DNA of 64,000 nt. Origin: Clostridia bacterium (lineage in GTDB: Bacteria; Bacillota; Clostridia; Oscillospirales; Acutalibacteraceae). Both the position numbers and the translations under genes were made by a program. Location: NCBI GenBank assembly GCA_017465505.1, contig JAFTWB010000013.1:105557-169556 (forward strand), in the 5' to 3' direction. Shown piece after piece: positions 52,073 through 60,879 of this stretch (position 1 is its first letter; each line of letters begins with the position of its first letter). Under the pieces are notes generated by a model. The model did not search any database, was not told the DNA's origin, and saw only the letters and a list, made by a program, of their open reading frames with translations.

Positions 52073-52453
52073 TTAAATATCCGCTTTCCATAAGCCGTGG
52101 AGGTTGCAGTACTCATATACGGCAACGGGCTTTTCGTCCATAAGTGCAAATCTTACCTGAGGTTTGTCACCGGGCTTGAGGCACTTACGCTGGCCGCCTC
52201 TGTCTGTCTGCAGGTAAACCCACTGGATAAAATGCTCCTCAACCATAGGGTGCTCAACCTCGCCGATGTCAACAGTCACAACGTCGCCTGCGATGTTAAC
52301 AACAGGAACGTGCTTCTCTAAACTGGCGTCAACTGTGCCGGGTACAAGCTCGGTCATCTTCTGGCCGCAGCACATCATAGGCACACCTGCGTTGTGGATA
52401 ACACCGATAATGTTACCGCAATGCTCACATTTGAAAAATCTGATTTCACACAT
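52073..52453 (-). CDS. Desulfoferrodoxin / superoxide reductase
   Basis: The 126-residue protein has an N-terminal desulforedoxin-like Fe site (FKCEHCG ... MMCCGQ) and the catalytic non-haem Fe domain with 'EKHVPVV', 'VEHPMVEEHFIQWVYL' and the Cys/His pair in 'YEYCNLHGLW'. It reduces superoxide to peroxide without making oxygen. The gene stands between flavodiiron protein and rubredoxin genes in one transcript. Confidence 0.95.
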   Translation of the reverse strand: MCEIRFFKCEHCGNIIGVIHNAGVPMMCCGQKMTELVPGTVDASLEKHVPVVNIAGDVVTVDIGEVEHPMVEEHFIQWVYLQTDRGGQRKCLKPGDKPQVRFALMDEKPVAVYEYCNLHGLWKADI

Positions 52454-52471
52454 AAAAAATACCTCCGTAAA

Positions 52472-54262
52472 TTATAAAATTTCTTCAAAATCCACTGCTC
52501 CGTGCTTGCACAAGGGGCAGATGAAGTCTTCGGGAAGAGTGTCGCCCTCATAGATATATCCGCAGATTTTGCAGACATAGCCCTTTTTGCCTTCGGTCTG
52601 GGGCTGAGGCTTCACGTTTTCGTGATAATAGGTGTAGGTCATAGTTTCTCTGTCAGAGATAACACGGGACTCTGTAATAGAGCAGATAAACATTCCGTGG
52701 GTGTCAAGGTCAACATACTGCTCAACCTTCAAGGACATAAAGGAGTTGATGAATCTGGGCAGGAACACAAGGCCGTTGTCAGACCTTAAGGGAGTGCAAT
52801 CTGAGAACTTGTCCTCGTTTCTGCCGCTGGTAAAGCCGAATTTCTCAAAAACAGCGAAGGGGGCGTCTGTTGTAAGGCAGTTAACGTTCATAACTCCTGT
52901 CTGCTTGATAACGTGGTGAGAGTAGTTTTCCTTGTTGATTGTTACGGCAATGCGGTTGGGCACGTTTGTCACCTGAGTAACGGTGTTTACAATAAGGCCG
53001 TTGTCCTTTTTGCCGTCGTTGCAGGTTACAACGTAAAGACCATAGCCGATGTTAAAGAGTGCAGTAAGGTCGTTTTTGTTTGCGGTAGAATCCTGCTGAG
53101 CAAGATATTCCTTGCAAAGCTCCTCGCTCAGTGCCTCAAGAGCGTTGAGGCTTTCTTCGTTAAGAGCAGAGCGGATGGTAACACTGTTTTCGGCAAAGGT
53201 AAGATTCTTGCTCTTTTCAAACATAGCTTTCATAACCTTGTTTGCCATAGGAGCCCAGCTGCCGTTTTCAATAAAAGCAACTGTGCGGTTAGAGAAGTTC
53301 CTCTCGGTAAGGTGGTGGATAAACTCACGCATAAAGGGGAAAATCTCGGAGTTATAGGTTGTGGTGGCAAGAACAAGCTTGCTGTAACGGAAAGCGTCCT
53401 CAACTGCCTCTGCCATATCAACCCTTGCAAGGTCGTTTAAAACTACCTTGGGGCAACCCTTTGCCTTGAGCTTTTCCTTAAGCTCAATAGCCGCCTTTTT
53501 GGTGTTGCCGTAAACAGAGGTGTAGGCAATAACCACGCCTTCTTCCTCGGGCTGATAGCTTGACCAGGTGTTGTAAAGGTCAAGGTAGTAGCCTAAGTTT
53601 TCATTAAGCACAGGGCCGTGTAAAGGACAGATAGTCTGAATATCAAGGTCTGCGGCTTTCTTGAGAAGATTCTGCACCTGAACGCCGTATTTGCCCACAA
53701 TGCCGATGTAATATCTTCTTGCCTCGCAAGCCCAGTCCTCAGAAACATCAAGAGCACCGAATTTGCCGAAGCCGTCGGCAGAGAAAAGTACCTTATCGTA
53801 GCTGTCGTAAGTTACAATAACCTCAGGCCAGTGCACCATAGGAGCGGTTACAAAGGTCAGAGTGTGCTTGCCAAGCTCAAGAGTGTCGCCTTCACCTACA
53901 ACTACCTGCTTGTCCTCAAAATCTGTGCCGAAGAAGTTCTTCATCATTACGAAAGCTTTCTGGGAAGCAACGATTTTTGCCTCGGGATAAACCTTTGTAA
54001 AGCTGAGGATGTTTGCAGAGTGGTCAGGCTCCATATGCTGAACAATCAGATAATCGGGCTTTCTGCCTTCAAGTGCAGACTGGAGATTATCAAGCCACTC
54101 GTGGGTAAAGCCTGCGTCAACAGTGTCCATAACTGCGATTTTCTCGTCTGTAATGACATAAGAGTTATAAGCCATACCATTGGGAACAATATACTGACCC
54201 TCAAAAAGGTCAACCTTATGGTCGTTTACACCTATGTATTTAATATCATTTGAAATAAACAT
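52472..54262 (-). CDS. Flavodiiron protein with flavin reductase and rubredoxin domains
   Basis: The 596-residue enzyme has four parts: a beta-lactamase-like diiron domain (residues 1-245, 'HMEPDHSAN', 'CPLHGPVL'), a flavodoxin domain (about 250-400, 'IAYTSVYGNTKKAA'), a flavin-reductase-like domain (about 400-545, 'LTALFNIGYGLYVVTCNDGKKDNGLIVNTVTQV') and a C-terminal rubredoxin (CKICGY ... CPLCKHG). In the first His motif the usual HxExDH reads HMEPDH. It reduces oxygen to water, or nitric oxide, using reduced ferredoxin or NAD(P)H electrons. Confidence 0.94.
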   Translation of the reverse strand: MFISNDIKYIGVNDHKVDLFEGQYIVPNGMAYNSYVITDEKIAVMDTVDAGFTHEWLDNLQSALEGRKPDYLIVQHMEPDHSANILSFTKVYPEAKIVASQKAFVMMKNFFGTDFEDKQVVVGEGDTLELGKHTLTFVTAPMVHWPEVIVTYDSYDKVLFSADGFGKFGALDVSEDWACEARRYYIGIVGKYGVQVQNLLKKAADLDIQTICPLHGPVLNENLGYYLDLYNTWSSYQPEEEGVVIAYTSVYGNTKKAAIELKEKLKAKGCPKVVLNDLARVDMAEAVEDAFRYSKLVLATTTYNSEIFPFMREFIHHLTERNFSNRTVAFIENGSWAPMANKVMKAMFEKSKNLTFAENSVTIRSALNEESLNALEALSEELCKEYLAQQDSTANKNDLTALFNIGYGLYVVTCNDGKKDNGLIVNTVTQVTNVPNRIAVTINKENYSHHVIKQTGVMNVNCLTTDAPFAVFEKFGFTSGRNEDKFSDCTPLRSDNGLVFLPRFINSFMSLKVEQYVDLDTHGMFICSITESRVISDRETMTYTYYHENVKPQPQTEGKKGYVCKICGYIYEGDTLPEDFICPLCKHGAVDFEEIL

Positions 54263-54323
54263 TTTTATGCACCTCTTTTTGCTTTTGATTAAATTATAGC
54301 ACTATTTTTGAAAAAATAAACAA

Positions 54324-55028
54324 TTATTCTAAAATTTTTCCGTCGGTTGAAATAGTAACAACCTGCCAGGGGATAAACTTGCCGCTATCCATAAGAGCTT
54401 TCTTCACTGCGTTTTCAATGCCTGAGCAACAGGGTACTTCCATTCTCACAACCTTTACGCTTTTAATGTTGTTGTTTCTGATGATTTCAGTAAGCTTTTC
54501 GGAGTAATCCACTGCGTCCAGCTTGGGGCATCCCACAAGGGTGATGTGATTCTTTATAAACTCCTGATGAAAGTTGCCGTAGGCAAATGCAGTGCAGTCG
54601 GCGGCAACAAGAAGATTTGCATTTTCAAAGTAAGGTGCGTTTAAAGGCACAAGTTTAATCTGACAAGGCCACTGGGAAAGCTGACTGTTAACGCTTGCCG
54701 CTCCGGGCAGTTCTGTATTCTGTCTTTTTATTGCCTTTGCCATTGTGCCGGGACAACCGCAGGGCAGAGGGTTCCTGGCTTTTTCTGCCTTTTCTGCCTG
54801 AGCTTTTTTCACTGCTTCTTCATTGTATGCAGGAGCTTCTCTTTCCTCAAAGGTAATTGCTCCTGTGGGGCAGGCAGGTAAGCAGTCGCCCAGACCGTCG
54901 CAGTAGTCTTCACGGGTGAGCTTTGCCTTGCCATTTATCATCTCAATTGCTCCTTCGTGACAAGCTGTTGCACAAGCGGAGCAACCGTTACATTTTTCTT
55001 CATCTATTTTAATTATTTTTCTCAGCAT
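54324..55028 (-). CDS. 4Fe-4S ferredoxin-type protein
   Basis: The 234-residue protein has two cluster motifs (CNGCSACATACHEGAI and DGLGDCLPACPTGAI), then a middle 'PCGCPGTMAKAI' and a C-terminal domain with further Cys (DCTAFAYGNFHQEF, VGCPKLDAVDY, VEVPCCSGIENAV). It is common in anaerobes beside Crp/Fnr regulators. It probably passes electrons to the downstream flavodiiron/superoxide reductase chain. A Crp/Fnr-like palindrome is centred about 41.5 bases upstream of the predicted transcription start. Confidence 0.88.
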   Translation of the reverse strand: MLRKIIKIDEEKCNGCSACATACHEGAIEMINGKAKLTREDYCDGLGDCLPACPTGAITFEEREAPAYNEEAVKKAQAEKAEKARNPLPCGCPGTMAKAIKRQNTELPGAASVNSQLSQWPCQIKLVPLNAPYFENANLLVAADCTAFAYGNFHQEFIKNHITLVGCPKLDAVDYSEKLTEIIRNNNIKSVKVVRMEVPCCSGIENAVKKALMDSGKFIPWQVVTISTDGKILE

Positions 55029-55057
55029 TTTAATATCCTCCTTGCTTTTGTGGCTCC

Positions 55058-55063
55058 ATTATA
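55058..55063 (-). promoter_or_regulatory. -10 box of the ferredoxin-flavodiiron-SOR-rubredoxin operon
   Basis: TATAAT on the minus strand, 30 bases before the ferredoxin start codon, has no good -35 hexamer. That fits an activator-dependent promoter with the palindrome at 55086-55099 in place of the -35 region. Confidence 0.6.
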
Positions 55064-55085
55064 ATATAATCAAAGTATAAAGTAT

Positions 55086-55099
55086 GTTGAAATTTCAAC
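55086..55099. promoter_or_regulatory. Crp/Fnr-type operator
   Basis: GTTGAAATTTCAAC is a perfect 14-bp palindrome between the divergent ferredoxin and Crp/Fnr genes. Its centre (55092.5) is about 41.5 bases from the predicted start of the ferredoxin transcript, the class II activator position. It also lies just upstream of the regulator's own ribosome site. Confidence 0.7.
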
Positions 55100-55112
55100 A
55101 AAAGGTGAGAAA

Positions 55113-55772
55113 ATGAAAAAATATCTGGAAGTTTTATACACCTGTCCTCTTTTTGAAGGAATAGCCGAAGAAAATCTTTTGCGTATGCTTAACTGCCTTG
55201 GGGCACGGGTGGTTTTCTTTGACAAAAAGTACACCGTACTTGCAGAGGGTACGCCGGGTAAGTTTATCGGCATTGTGCTTTCAGGTGAGGTGGTTATGAG
55301 CACCACCGATTTTTACGGTAACAGGCATATTGTCACCAATGCCCGCAGTGGAGAAATGTTTGGCGAGGCTTTTGCCTGTGCTCAGGCAGAGAGTATTCCT
55401 GTCAGCGTAATTGCGGCAAAGGCGTCTGAGGTGATGTTTATTGACAGCTCTCACATTCTGCACACCTGCGAAAACAATTGCGGCTTTCACCAGCAGCTTA
55501 TTTTTAACCTTATGAGGAGTCTTGCGGTGAAAAATCTTCAGTTTCATCAGAAAATCGAGATTACTTCTCGTCGCAGCACCAGAGAAAAGCTTCTTGCTTA
55601 TCTAACCTTTTACGCCAAAAAAGCGGACAGCAGAAGTTTCAGCCTTCCATTTGACAGGCAGGAGCTGGCAGATTACCTTTGTGTTGAGCGAAGCGGACTC
55701 TCGGCAGAAATCGGCAAGCTTAAGCGAGAGGGCGTTATAAATGCCGACAAAAACCATTTTGAGCTTCTGTAG
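55113..55772 (+). CDS. Crp/Fnr-family transcriptional regulator
   Basis: The 219-residue protein has an N-terminal cyclic-nucleotide-like beta barrel (residues 10-120) and a C-terminal winged helix ('LPFDRQELADYLCVERSGLSAEIGKLKREGVI'). Several Cys (near residues 11, 28, 89, 118 and 122) could bind a cofactor, but not in the FNR spacing. Its position opposite an electron-carrier and oxygen-detoxification operon suggests a redox, NO or oxygen sensor. AAAGGTGAG precedes the ATG. Confidence 0.9.
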   Translation: MKKYLEVLYTCPLFEGIAEENLLRMLNCLGARVVFFDKKYTVLAEGTPGKFIGIVLSGEVVMSTTDFYGNRHIVTNARSGEMFGEAFACAQAESIPVSVIAAKASEVMFIDSSHILHTCENNCGFHQQLIFNLMRSLAVKNLQFHQKIEITSRRSTREKLLAYLTFYAKKADSRSFSLPFDRQELADYLCVERSGLSAEIGKLKREGVINADKNHFELL

Positions 55773-55786
55773 ATAGGAGATTGACT

Positions 55787-58700
55787 ATGAAAAAAGCGGT
55801 TTCTTTTATTCTTTCATTTATAATCTGTTTTTCCTGCCTTGGAGTGGTTGTGTCTGCCGAGGCAGAGGTTAAGGAGCTTACACTGACCTTGCCTGAAAGT
55901 GTTGATAACAGCACAAGCCCCTATTTTCCGGAAATAGGCAATCAGGGCTCAATGGGATCCTGCACCTCATGGGCTCACGTTTATTACAGCTTTACTTATG
56001 CAATGAACAAGCTCAGAGGTATTAAGACTACTCCTGAGAATACCTACTCACCCCAGTGGTCTTATAACCTTACATCCAACGGTGAGGGTGAGGGCTCAAC
56101 GGCGGCAGATATTGAGTGGTTTTTGGAAAAGCAGGGTGCGGTGCCTCTTTCTATGGTGCCTTACGAGGAAGACCCTGTAACCTGGTGTGCTGACGAAAAG
56201 GTGTGGCGGGAGTCCATTAACAACCGTCTTCTGGACACAATCAAATACAAAAGCTTCGGCTACGAAAAAAGTCAGATTACTTCTGCTGACGACAGCGACC
56301 TTACAGATGTGAAAACCGCTCTTGCACAGGGTGAGATTCTCACTTTCTCCACTGCTATTTACAGTTGGGTTACCACAAAGCTTACTTCTCACAAGGACGT
56401 TTCCGAAAACGATAAGTTTTTAGGGGAAGAGGCGGTTATTGCTCAGCACGGCTACAAAGGCGGTCACGCAATGACCATTGTAGGCTATAACGATAACCTC
56501 TGGGTGGATATCAACGCAAACTCCAAGGTGGACTCGGGTGAGATGGGTGCGTTTAAGATTGCCAACTCTTGGGGTGAAGATTACGCTAACGGCGGCTTTA
56601 TTTGGATGGCTTACGACGCTTTAAACGAATATTCCTGTGTAGGAGGCGTCGAAAACGTCTCAAACCGTGAAATGGCTATGAGCAGTATCGAGGGTGTTGT
56701 TGCCAGACCTTACGGAGAAGGTACTGATGTTTACATCAAATACAACTTAAAAACCGACAACCGTCGTGCAAACCACATTATAATCACTGCCGAAAAGGAC
56801 GGCACAGCAAGCACCTATAAGGCGTTTTTTCCTTTGCTGACACTCACTTCGGGAGAGGCAAAAATCCCCTATGACGGCAATATGCTGATTTCTCTGGATA
56901 ATGTAATTCCCGACATATCTGAGAAAAATTTCAAAGACTATACCTGGAGCGTCACCTTCGTGGATAAATACGAGGATGATTGCTCAACCACATACAGAAA
57001 TGCCGAAATCGTAATTGAAAGCACAGGGGAGGTTTTCAGGCCTGCCAACACCTTTCCCATAACCTTAAACGGCGGTGAAAAAACCGTTGAGTTTTCTCAA
57101 ACCGACCTTAACCACGCTGTTGTATATTACAGGGGTTATTCAAACCCCACCATAAACTATCAGATTAACGGCGAAAACTGGATTAACAGTAAGCCAATGG
57201 AATCAAACACCGAGCGAGAGGGCTATGTAAACAAGTTTGTAATTGACCTTAAGGATAAAGCTTCCGCAAGGGTTTATTTTACCAATCCTCAAGGTAAAAG
57301 GGACGACAACGAGGGAGGATTTTTCACTGTTACCAAGGGCCTTAACTACGTCGTTACCGAGGGTGTAGCCGACCCTTTGAACATTGATATCGTCTTTGAC
57401 GCCGAAGCCATTGAAAGGACAATGTCCCATCAGTATTCGGCAAATGTTACAGGCGGTTATGCTCCCTATAAATACACCTATGTTTTCAAAAATCTTGAAA
57501 CAGGCGAGGAAAGTACCCTTGGCGGAAAAGAAAAGGATCAAAGCGTTTTCAAAATCTTCAATGAAACAGGCTCTTACAGTGTTACTGTTCTTGTAGAGGA
57601 TTTTGAAGGCACAAAGGCAAGCAAGGAAGCTTTCTTTCAGGTACAGGACTCTCCCTTTGAGTTTGCCGAGTTCAAAGTAACCAATGAGGGCGAGCTTTTC
57701 TTTGGCAAGGCAGTGAATTTCAGTGCGGTGACAAGATTTGAAAACATCCAGCGTTTTGGCATTGGCAAGGAGAGATATGACCTTGTCATCACCAAAAACG
57801 GCAAAGTTTGCTACACCGCTGTTCTTGACCCGCTGACGGTGGACCACAACAAAATGACAAGCACTATCGCTTTCTCCTGGACTCCGGACGGAGCAGGTGT
57901 TTACAGAGTGACAATCTCAGGCACAGACTACGGCAAGGATTACGCCGAGAAAACCATTGAGATTCAGGTGGTCAACAAAGCTGTTATTTATTACAAGGGC
58001 TTTAGCAACCCCTACCTTTACTACCGGATAGCTGACGGCTCTTTTCAGAAAAAAGAAATGAATCAAAGCCGTGAGGAAACAGGATATATCAACAAAGCCG
58101 AGCTTAATCTGGGTTATGCCGAAGACACAAAGATTTACTTCGGCGACGGCAAAGGCAGGGCTGACGACAACGGCGGCGAGTATTACACGGTAAAAGCAGG
58201 TAAAAGCTTCTTTACCACCAAAAACGCCGAAGAGGCCCTTAAGGTTTCTTTAAACAGCGATATTTTAAATGCAGAAATAAACACCCCCTTAACCCTTAAA
58301 GCAGAGGTAGTGGGGGGATATACTCCTTATACATATAAATACACCGTAGAAAACAAGGCAACAGGGGAAAAGCTTTCCTCAGATAATCAGCAGGATTTAA
58401 GTGAGTTTTTATGCACCTTAAAGACAGAGGGTGAGTATAATGCTCAGGTTGTGGTTACGGATTTCTCAGGTGCACAGGCACAGGCAGATTTAAAGCTTGT
58501 TATCACCCTTCCCACCGAAGCCACAACCGCTGCTTCTACAGAAATAAGCACAACTGCAACCTTTGATGAGGTAACAGTCCCCACAGAACCAACTATACCT
58601 GCTTCTACTGCCGATGAGCCTGCTTTCACAGAGGAAACTACTGTCGCTGAGGCTACTCATCCCACAGAGATTATCGAGGAGTTTGTGGGCTATATAGGTG

Positions 58701-59551
58701 ATACAAACGCTGATTTAAAGGTCAGCATTAAGGACGCAACCCTTGTGCAGAAAAAAATCGCCAACATTCCCGTGGGCGTTGAGATTCTGGAAGAAATCGC
58801 AGACTGCAACGAAGACTCCAAGGTGAATATCAAGGACGCAACCCTTATCCAGAAGCACCTTGCAAAGCTTCCTGCATTAAGAGTTGGCGAGAGTATTTAC
58901 AGATATATAACCATCACCCTGCCTATTCCTACAACTATTACTTCACAGGCAAGCGAGGACGAGGCTACTCAAAACACCACTCATATCACTACGCAGACTA
59001 TAATAACCACTATTCCTGTGGAGAGCTCTGTGCCTCAGACCTCTTCTACTGTATGGACAGACCCCACCGAAGAGGCTACAACTGCGCCTGACATCACAGA
59101 AGCAACTGAGCCTGTCACAACCGAGCACACCACCACAGAGAAGACCGAGGTAACAACTGAAGAAATAACCACAACTCAGATTGCTACAGAAGAGCCTACG
59201 ACGGAAGAAATCACCACAGAGGAGATTACAACTTCTCCCGTGACTCAGCCTGAGCTCAGAGAGGTTACCTTTACAAATTCTTTCAAGTGGAGCGGCACAA
59301 TTTACTGCTACTATTGGTCAGATTCAGATATAACTATGACCGCTTGGCCGGGTGCTCCTATGCAGAGCATCGGACTCAATGATTTCGGCGAAAGCCTATA
59401 TAATCTTCAGATTCCCCAAAACGCTCAGTACATAATCTTCACCAACGGCACAAACCAGACCGTGGACATCCGGTACAGTGGCGGCGTCTGCCGATATTAC
59501 CCCTTACCTGCTGTTAACGACAAGGGTCACCACCTTGTCGAAAGATGGTAA
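55787..59551 (+). CDS. Secreted papain-like (C1) peptidase with starch-binding modules and internal dockerin
   Basis: The 1254-residue protein has a signal peptide and a C1 peptidase domain (about 40-290) with oxyanion Gln53 and Cys59 (NQGSMGSCTSWA), His in 'GGHAMTIVGY' and Asn in 'IANSWGEDY'. Two copies of a CBM25-like module follow ('YYRGYSNPTINYQING', 'YYKGFSNPYLYYRIAD'), alternating with Ig/Y_Y_Y-like domains ('GGYAPYKYTYVF', 'GGYTPYTYKYTV'). Next come a Thr/Glu linker, a dockerin (DTNADLKVSIKDA, DCNEDSKVNIKDA), a second Thr-rich linker and a C-terminal CBM26-like module ('FKWSGTIYCYYWSDSDITMTAWPG'). The dockerin loops lack some glycines. It probably acts at the cell surface near starch. 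Confidence 0.88.
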   Translation: MKKAVSFILSFIICFSCLGVVVSAEAEVKELTLTLPESVDNSTSPYFPEIGNQGSMGSCTSWAHVYYSFTYAMNKLRGIKTTPENTYSPQWSYNLTSNGEGEGSTAADIEWFLEKQGAVPLSMVPYEEDPVTWCADEKVWRESINNRLLDTIKYKSFGYEKSQITSADDSDLTDVKTALAQGEILTFSTAIYSWVTTKLTSHKDVSENDKFLGEEAVIAQHGYKGGHAMTIVGYNDNLWVDINANSKVDSGEMGAFKIANSWGEDYANGGFIWMAYDALNEYSCVGGVENVSNREMAMSSIEGVVARPYGEGTDVYIKYNLKTDNRRANHIIITAEKDGTASTYKAFFPLLTLTSGEAKIPYDGNMLISLDNVIPDISEKNFKDYTWSVTFVDKYEDDCSTTYRNAEIVIESTGEVFRPANTFPITLNGGEKTVEFSQTDLNHAVVYYRGYSNPTINYQINGENWINSKPMESNTEREGYVNKFVIDLKDKASARVYFTNPQGKRDDNEGGFFTVTKGLNYVVTEGVADPLNIDIVFDAEAIERTMSHQYSANVTGGYAPYKYTYVFKNLETGEESTLGGKEKDQSVFKIFNETGSYSVTVLVEDFEGTKASKEAFFQVQDSPFEFAEFKVTNEGELFFGKAVNFSAVTRFENIQRFGIGKERYDLVITKNGKVCYTAVLDPLTVDHNKMTSTIAFSWTPDGAGVYRVTISGTDYGKDYAEKTIEIQVVNKAVIYYKGFSNPYLYYRIADGSFQKKEMNQSREETGYINKAELNLGYAEDTKIYFGDGKGRADDNGGEYYTVKAGKSFFTTKNAEEALKVSLNSDILNAEINTPLTLKAEVVGGYTPYTYKYTVENKATGEKLSSDNQQDLSEFLCTLKTEGEYNAQVVVTDFSGAQAQADLKLVITLPTEATTAASTEISTTATFDEVTVPTEPTIPASTADEPAFTEETTVAEATHPTEIIEEFVGYIGDTNADLKVSIKDATLVQKKIANIPVGVEILEEIADCNEDSKVNIKDATLIQKHLAKLPALRVGESIYRYITITLPIPTTITSQASEDEATQNTTHITTQTIITTIPVESSVPQTSSTVWTDPTEEATTAPDITEATEPVTTEHTTTEKTEVTTEEITTTQIATEEPTTEEITTEEITTSPVTQPELREVTFTNSFKWSGTIYCYYWSDSDITMTAWPGAPMQSIGLNDFGESLYNLQIPQNAQYIIFTNGTNQTVDIRYSGGVCRYYPLPAVNDKGHHLVERW

Positions 59552-59557
59552 AACTAC

Positions 59558-59588
59558 ACCCCGCAAGGTTTTCTTGCGGGGTGATTTT
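59558..59588 (+). terminator. Terminator of the peptidase gene
   Basis: ACCCCGCAAG pairs with CTTGCGGGGT, followed by GATTTTGT. Confidence 0.8.
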
Positions 59589-59591
59589 GTC

Positions 59592-60131
59592 TTATTTCTT
59601 CTTTTTGTATTCTTTTACCTTCTTTTTCAGATAGCTGAAGGTGTAGTCTTCTCCCTTTTCGCTGAGCATAACCAGAAGCTCTTCCAAATCATTGCTGGTG
59701 TCGGGATGGATAAAACGGGTGTTTTTTGAACGCTGAAAGTAAGCCAGAGGATGGCTGTCGGTGTAAGAGCTCTTGTTATAAATCTTGCTGGCGGCAACCC
59801 TGTCGCAGAACATCTCCGCAACGTAATTGTAGGGCATTTTCACAGGCTCAACCCTGCGGGTTGCCTGATTGTAATCTGTCCAGTATTCAAAGTGGTGGCG
59901 GTTTCTGCCTTTGTGGTGAAGCCACGCCTTGGAATATCCGTAAAGCTCCCTCTCCGCTTCGTTGGGACTGCGTGTGCCAAGGTAGTGCTTTGCTCCCGTA
60001 AAAAACTCCGCAGGAGAATACTTCGACAAATCGTGCCTCAGCCCCTGCCACAGAATCCCTGCCTTTTTGCAGTGGGCAATTACCTTGTGGCGGTGCTTTG
60101 TAATTGTTATAAAATGTTTTATGGCTTTCAT
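59592..60131 (-). CDS. DUF5662 family protein
   Basis: The 179-residue soluble protein is rich in His and aromatic residues: 'HRHKVIAHCKKAGILWQGLRHDLSKYSPAEFF', 'WLHHKGRNRHHFEYWTDY', 'MPYNYVAEMFCDRVAASKIY', 'HPLAYFQRS'. These are the DUF5662 marks, and the His/Asp pattern suggests a metal-binding HD-like site. No function is known. AAAGGAAAA precedes the ATG. Confidence 0.85.
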   Translation of the reverse strand: MKAIKHFITITKHRHKVIAHCKKAGILWQGLRHDLSKYSPAEFFTGAKHYLGTRSPNEAERELYGYSKAWLHHKGRNRHHFEYWTDYNQATRRVEPVKMPYNYVAEMFCDRVAASKIYNKSSYTDSHPLAYFQRSKNTRFIHPDTSNDLEELLVMLSEKGEDYTFSYLKKKVKEYKKKK

Positions 60132-60157
60132 TTTTATTTTCCTTTATATTTTACAAT

Positions 60158-60832
60158 TTATATTTTGAGCCGTCTCACAAAATCGAGTGCCTCTGATGTT
60201 GTGTTTAGCGATTCGTAGTATTTGTGTCTGGCCAGAATGTCATATAGCTTTCCGACATAGTTCGGTTTGCACATCTCTTTGGCTTTTTCGAGATATCCCT
60301 TTGCTTCGTCAAGCTTCCCATAATGCATTGAAATTACTATATTAGCAACAGCGACTTTGAACTCAGCATTTACAAAGGATTTTGAAAAATTGTTAGTTTT
60401 TTCATAGCAGGAAAGAAACTCCTCTAACTCCACCGAATACTTAAAGGAATCCATATGGAGCTTCATCCACATAAGGTCTTTTGACAATTCCTCGACATAT
60501 TCGGGATGATCTGATCCAAGAGCTTCTTTTGCCAGCAAGTAGGCCTCAAAGGCTTTTTGATAATCGCTTGTCCCTTCATAGATATGCCCAATATGCAAAT
60601 ACGATGTATATGTGGAAAACCAATCGTCTTCAAAATTTTCCAAACCATATTGTATCAGCTTTACTGCTTGTTCAGCATATTGGCGAGGAAACTGAATGGC
60701 TGTTGTATAACAATGTTGGCGTTTTAGGAAATTTCCCCGAACTCTTTTTAGAAGTTTTTCGTATTCAAAAAAATCCTCATCTGTCATACCTTGATTGATG
60801 AGTTTGTGCTCAAAATCATCTATTTTTCCCAT
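60158..60832 (-). CDS. TPR-like helical protein of unknown function
   Basis: The 224-residue protein is all alpha and shows tetratricopeptide-like repeats ('YTSYLHIGHIYEGTSDYQKAFEAYLLAKEALG', 'VANIVISMHYGKLDEAKGYLEKAKEM'). There is no signal peptide or catalytic motif. Its A/T content is higher than that of its neighbours, hinting at separate acquisition. ATG 60832 has GGAGGT upstream. The longer frame to 60916 would run into the rRNA methyltransferase gene. Confidence 0.7.
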   Translation of the reverse strand: MGKIDDFEHKLINQGMTDEDFFEYEKLLKRVRGNFLKRQHCYTTAIQFPRQYAEQAVKLIQYGLENFEDDWFSTYTSYLHIGHIYEGTSDYQKAFEAYLLAKEALGSDHPEYVEELSKDLMWMKLHMDSFKYSVELEEFLSCYEKTNNFSKSFVNAEFKVAVANIVISMHYGKLDEAKGYLEKAKEMCKPNYVGKLYDILARHKYYESLNTTSEALDFVRRLKI

Positions 60833-60879
60833 CCGTTTTACCTCCGATGAGATTCTATTTTGTCGGTCAGCTCGTTTTT

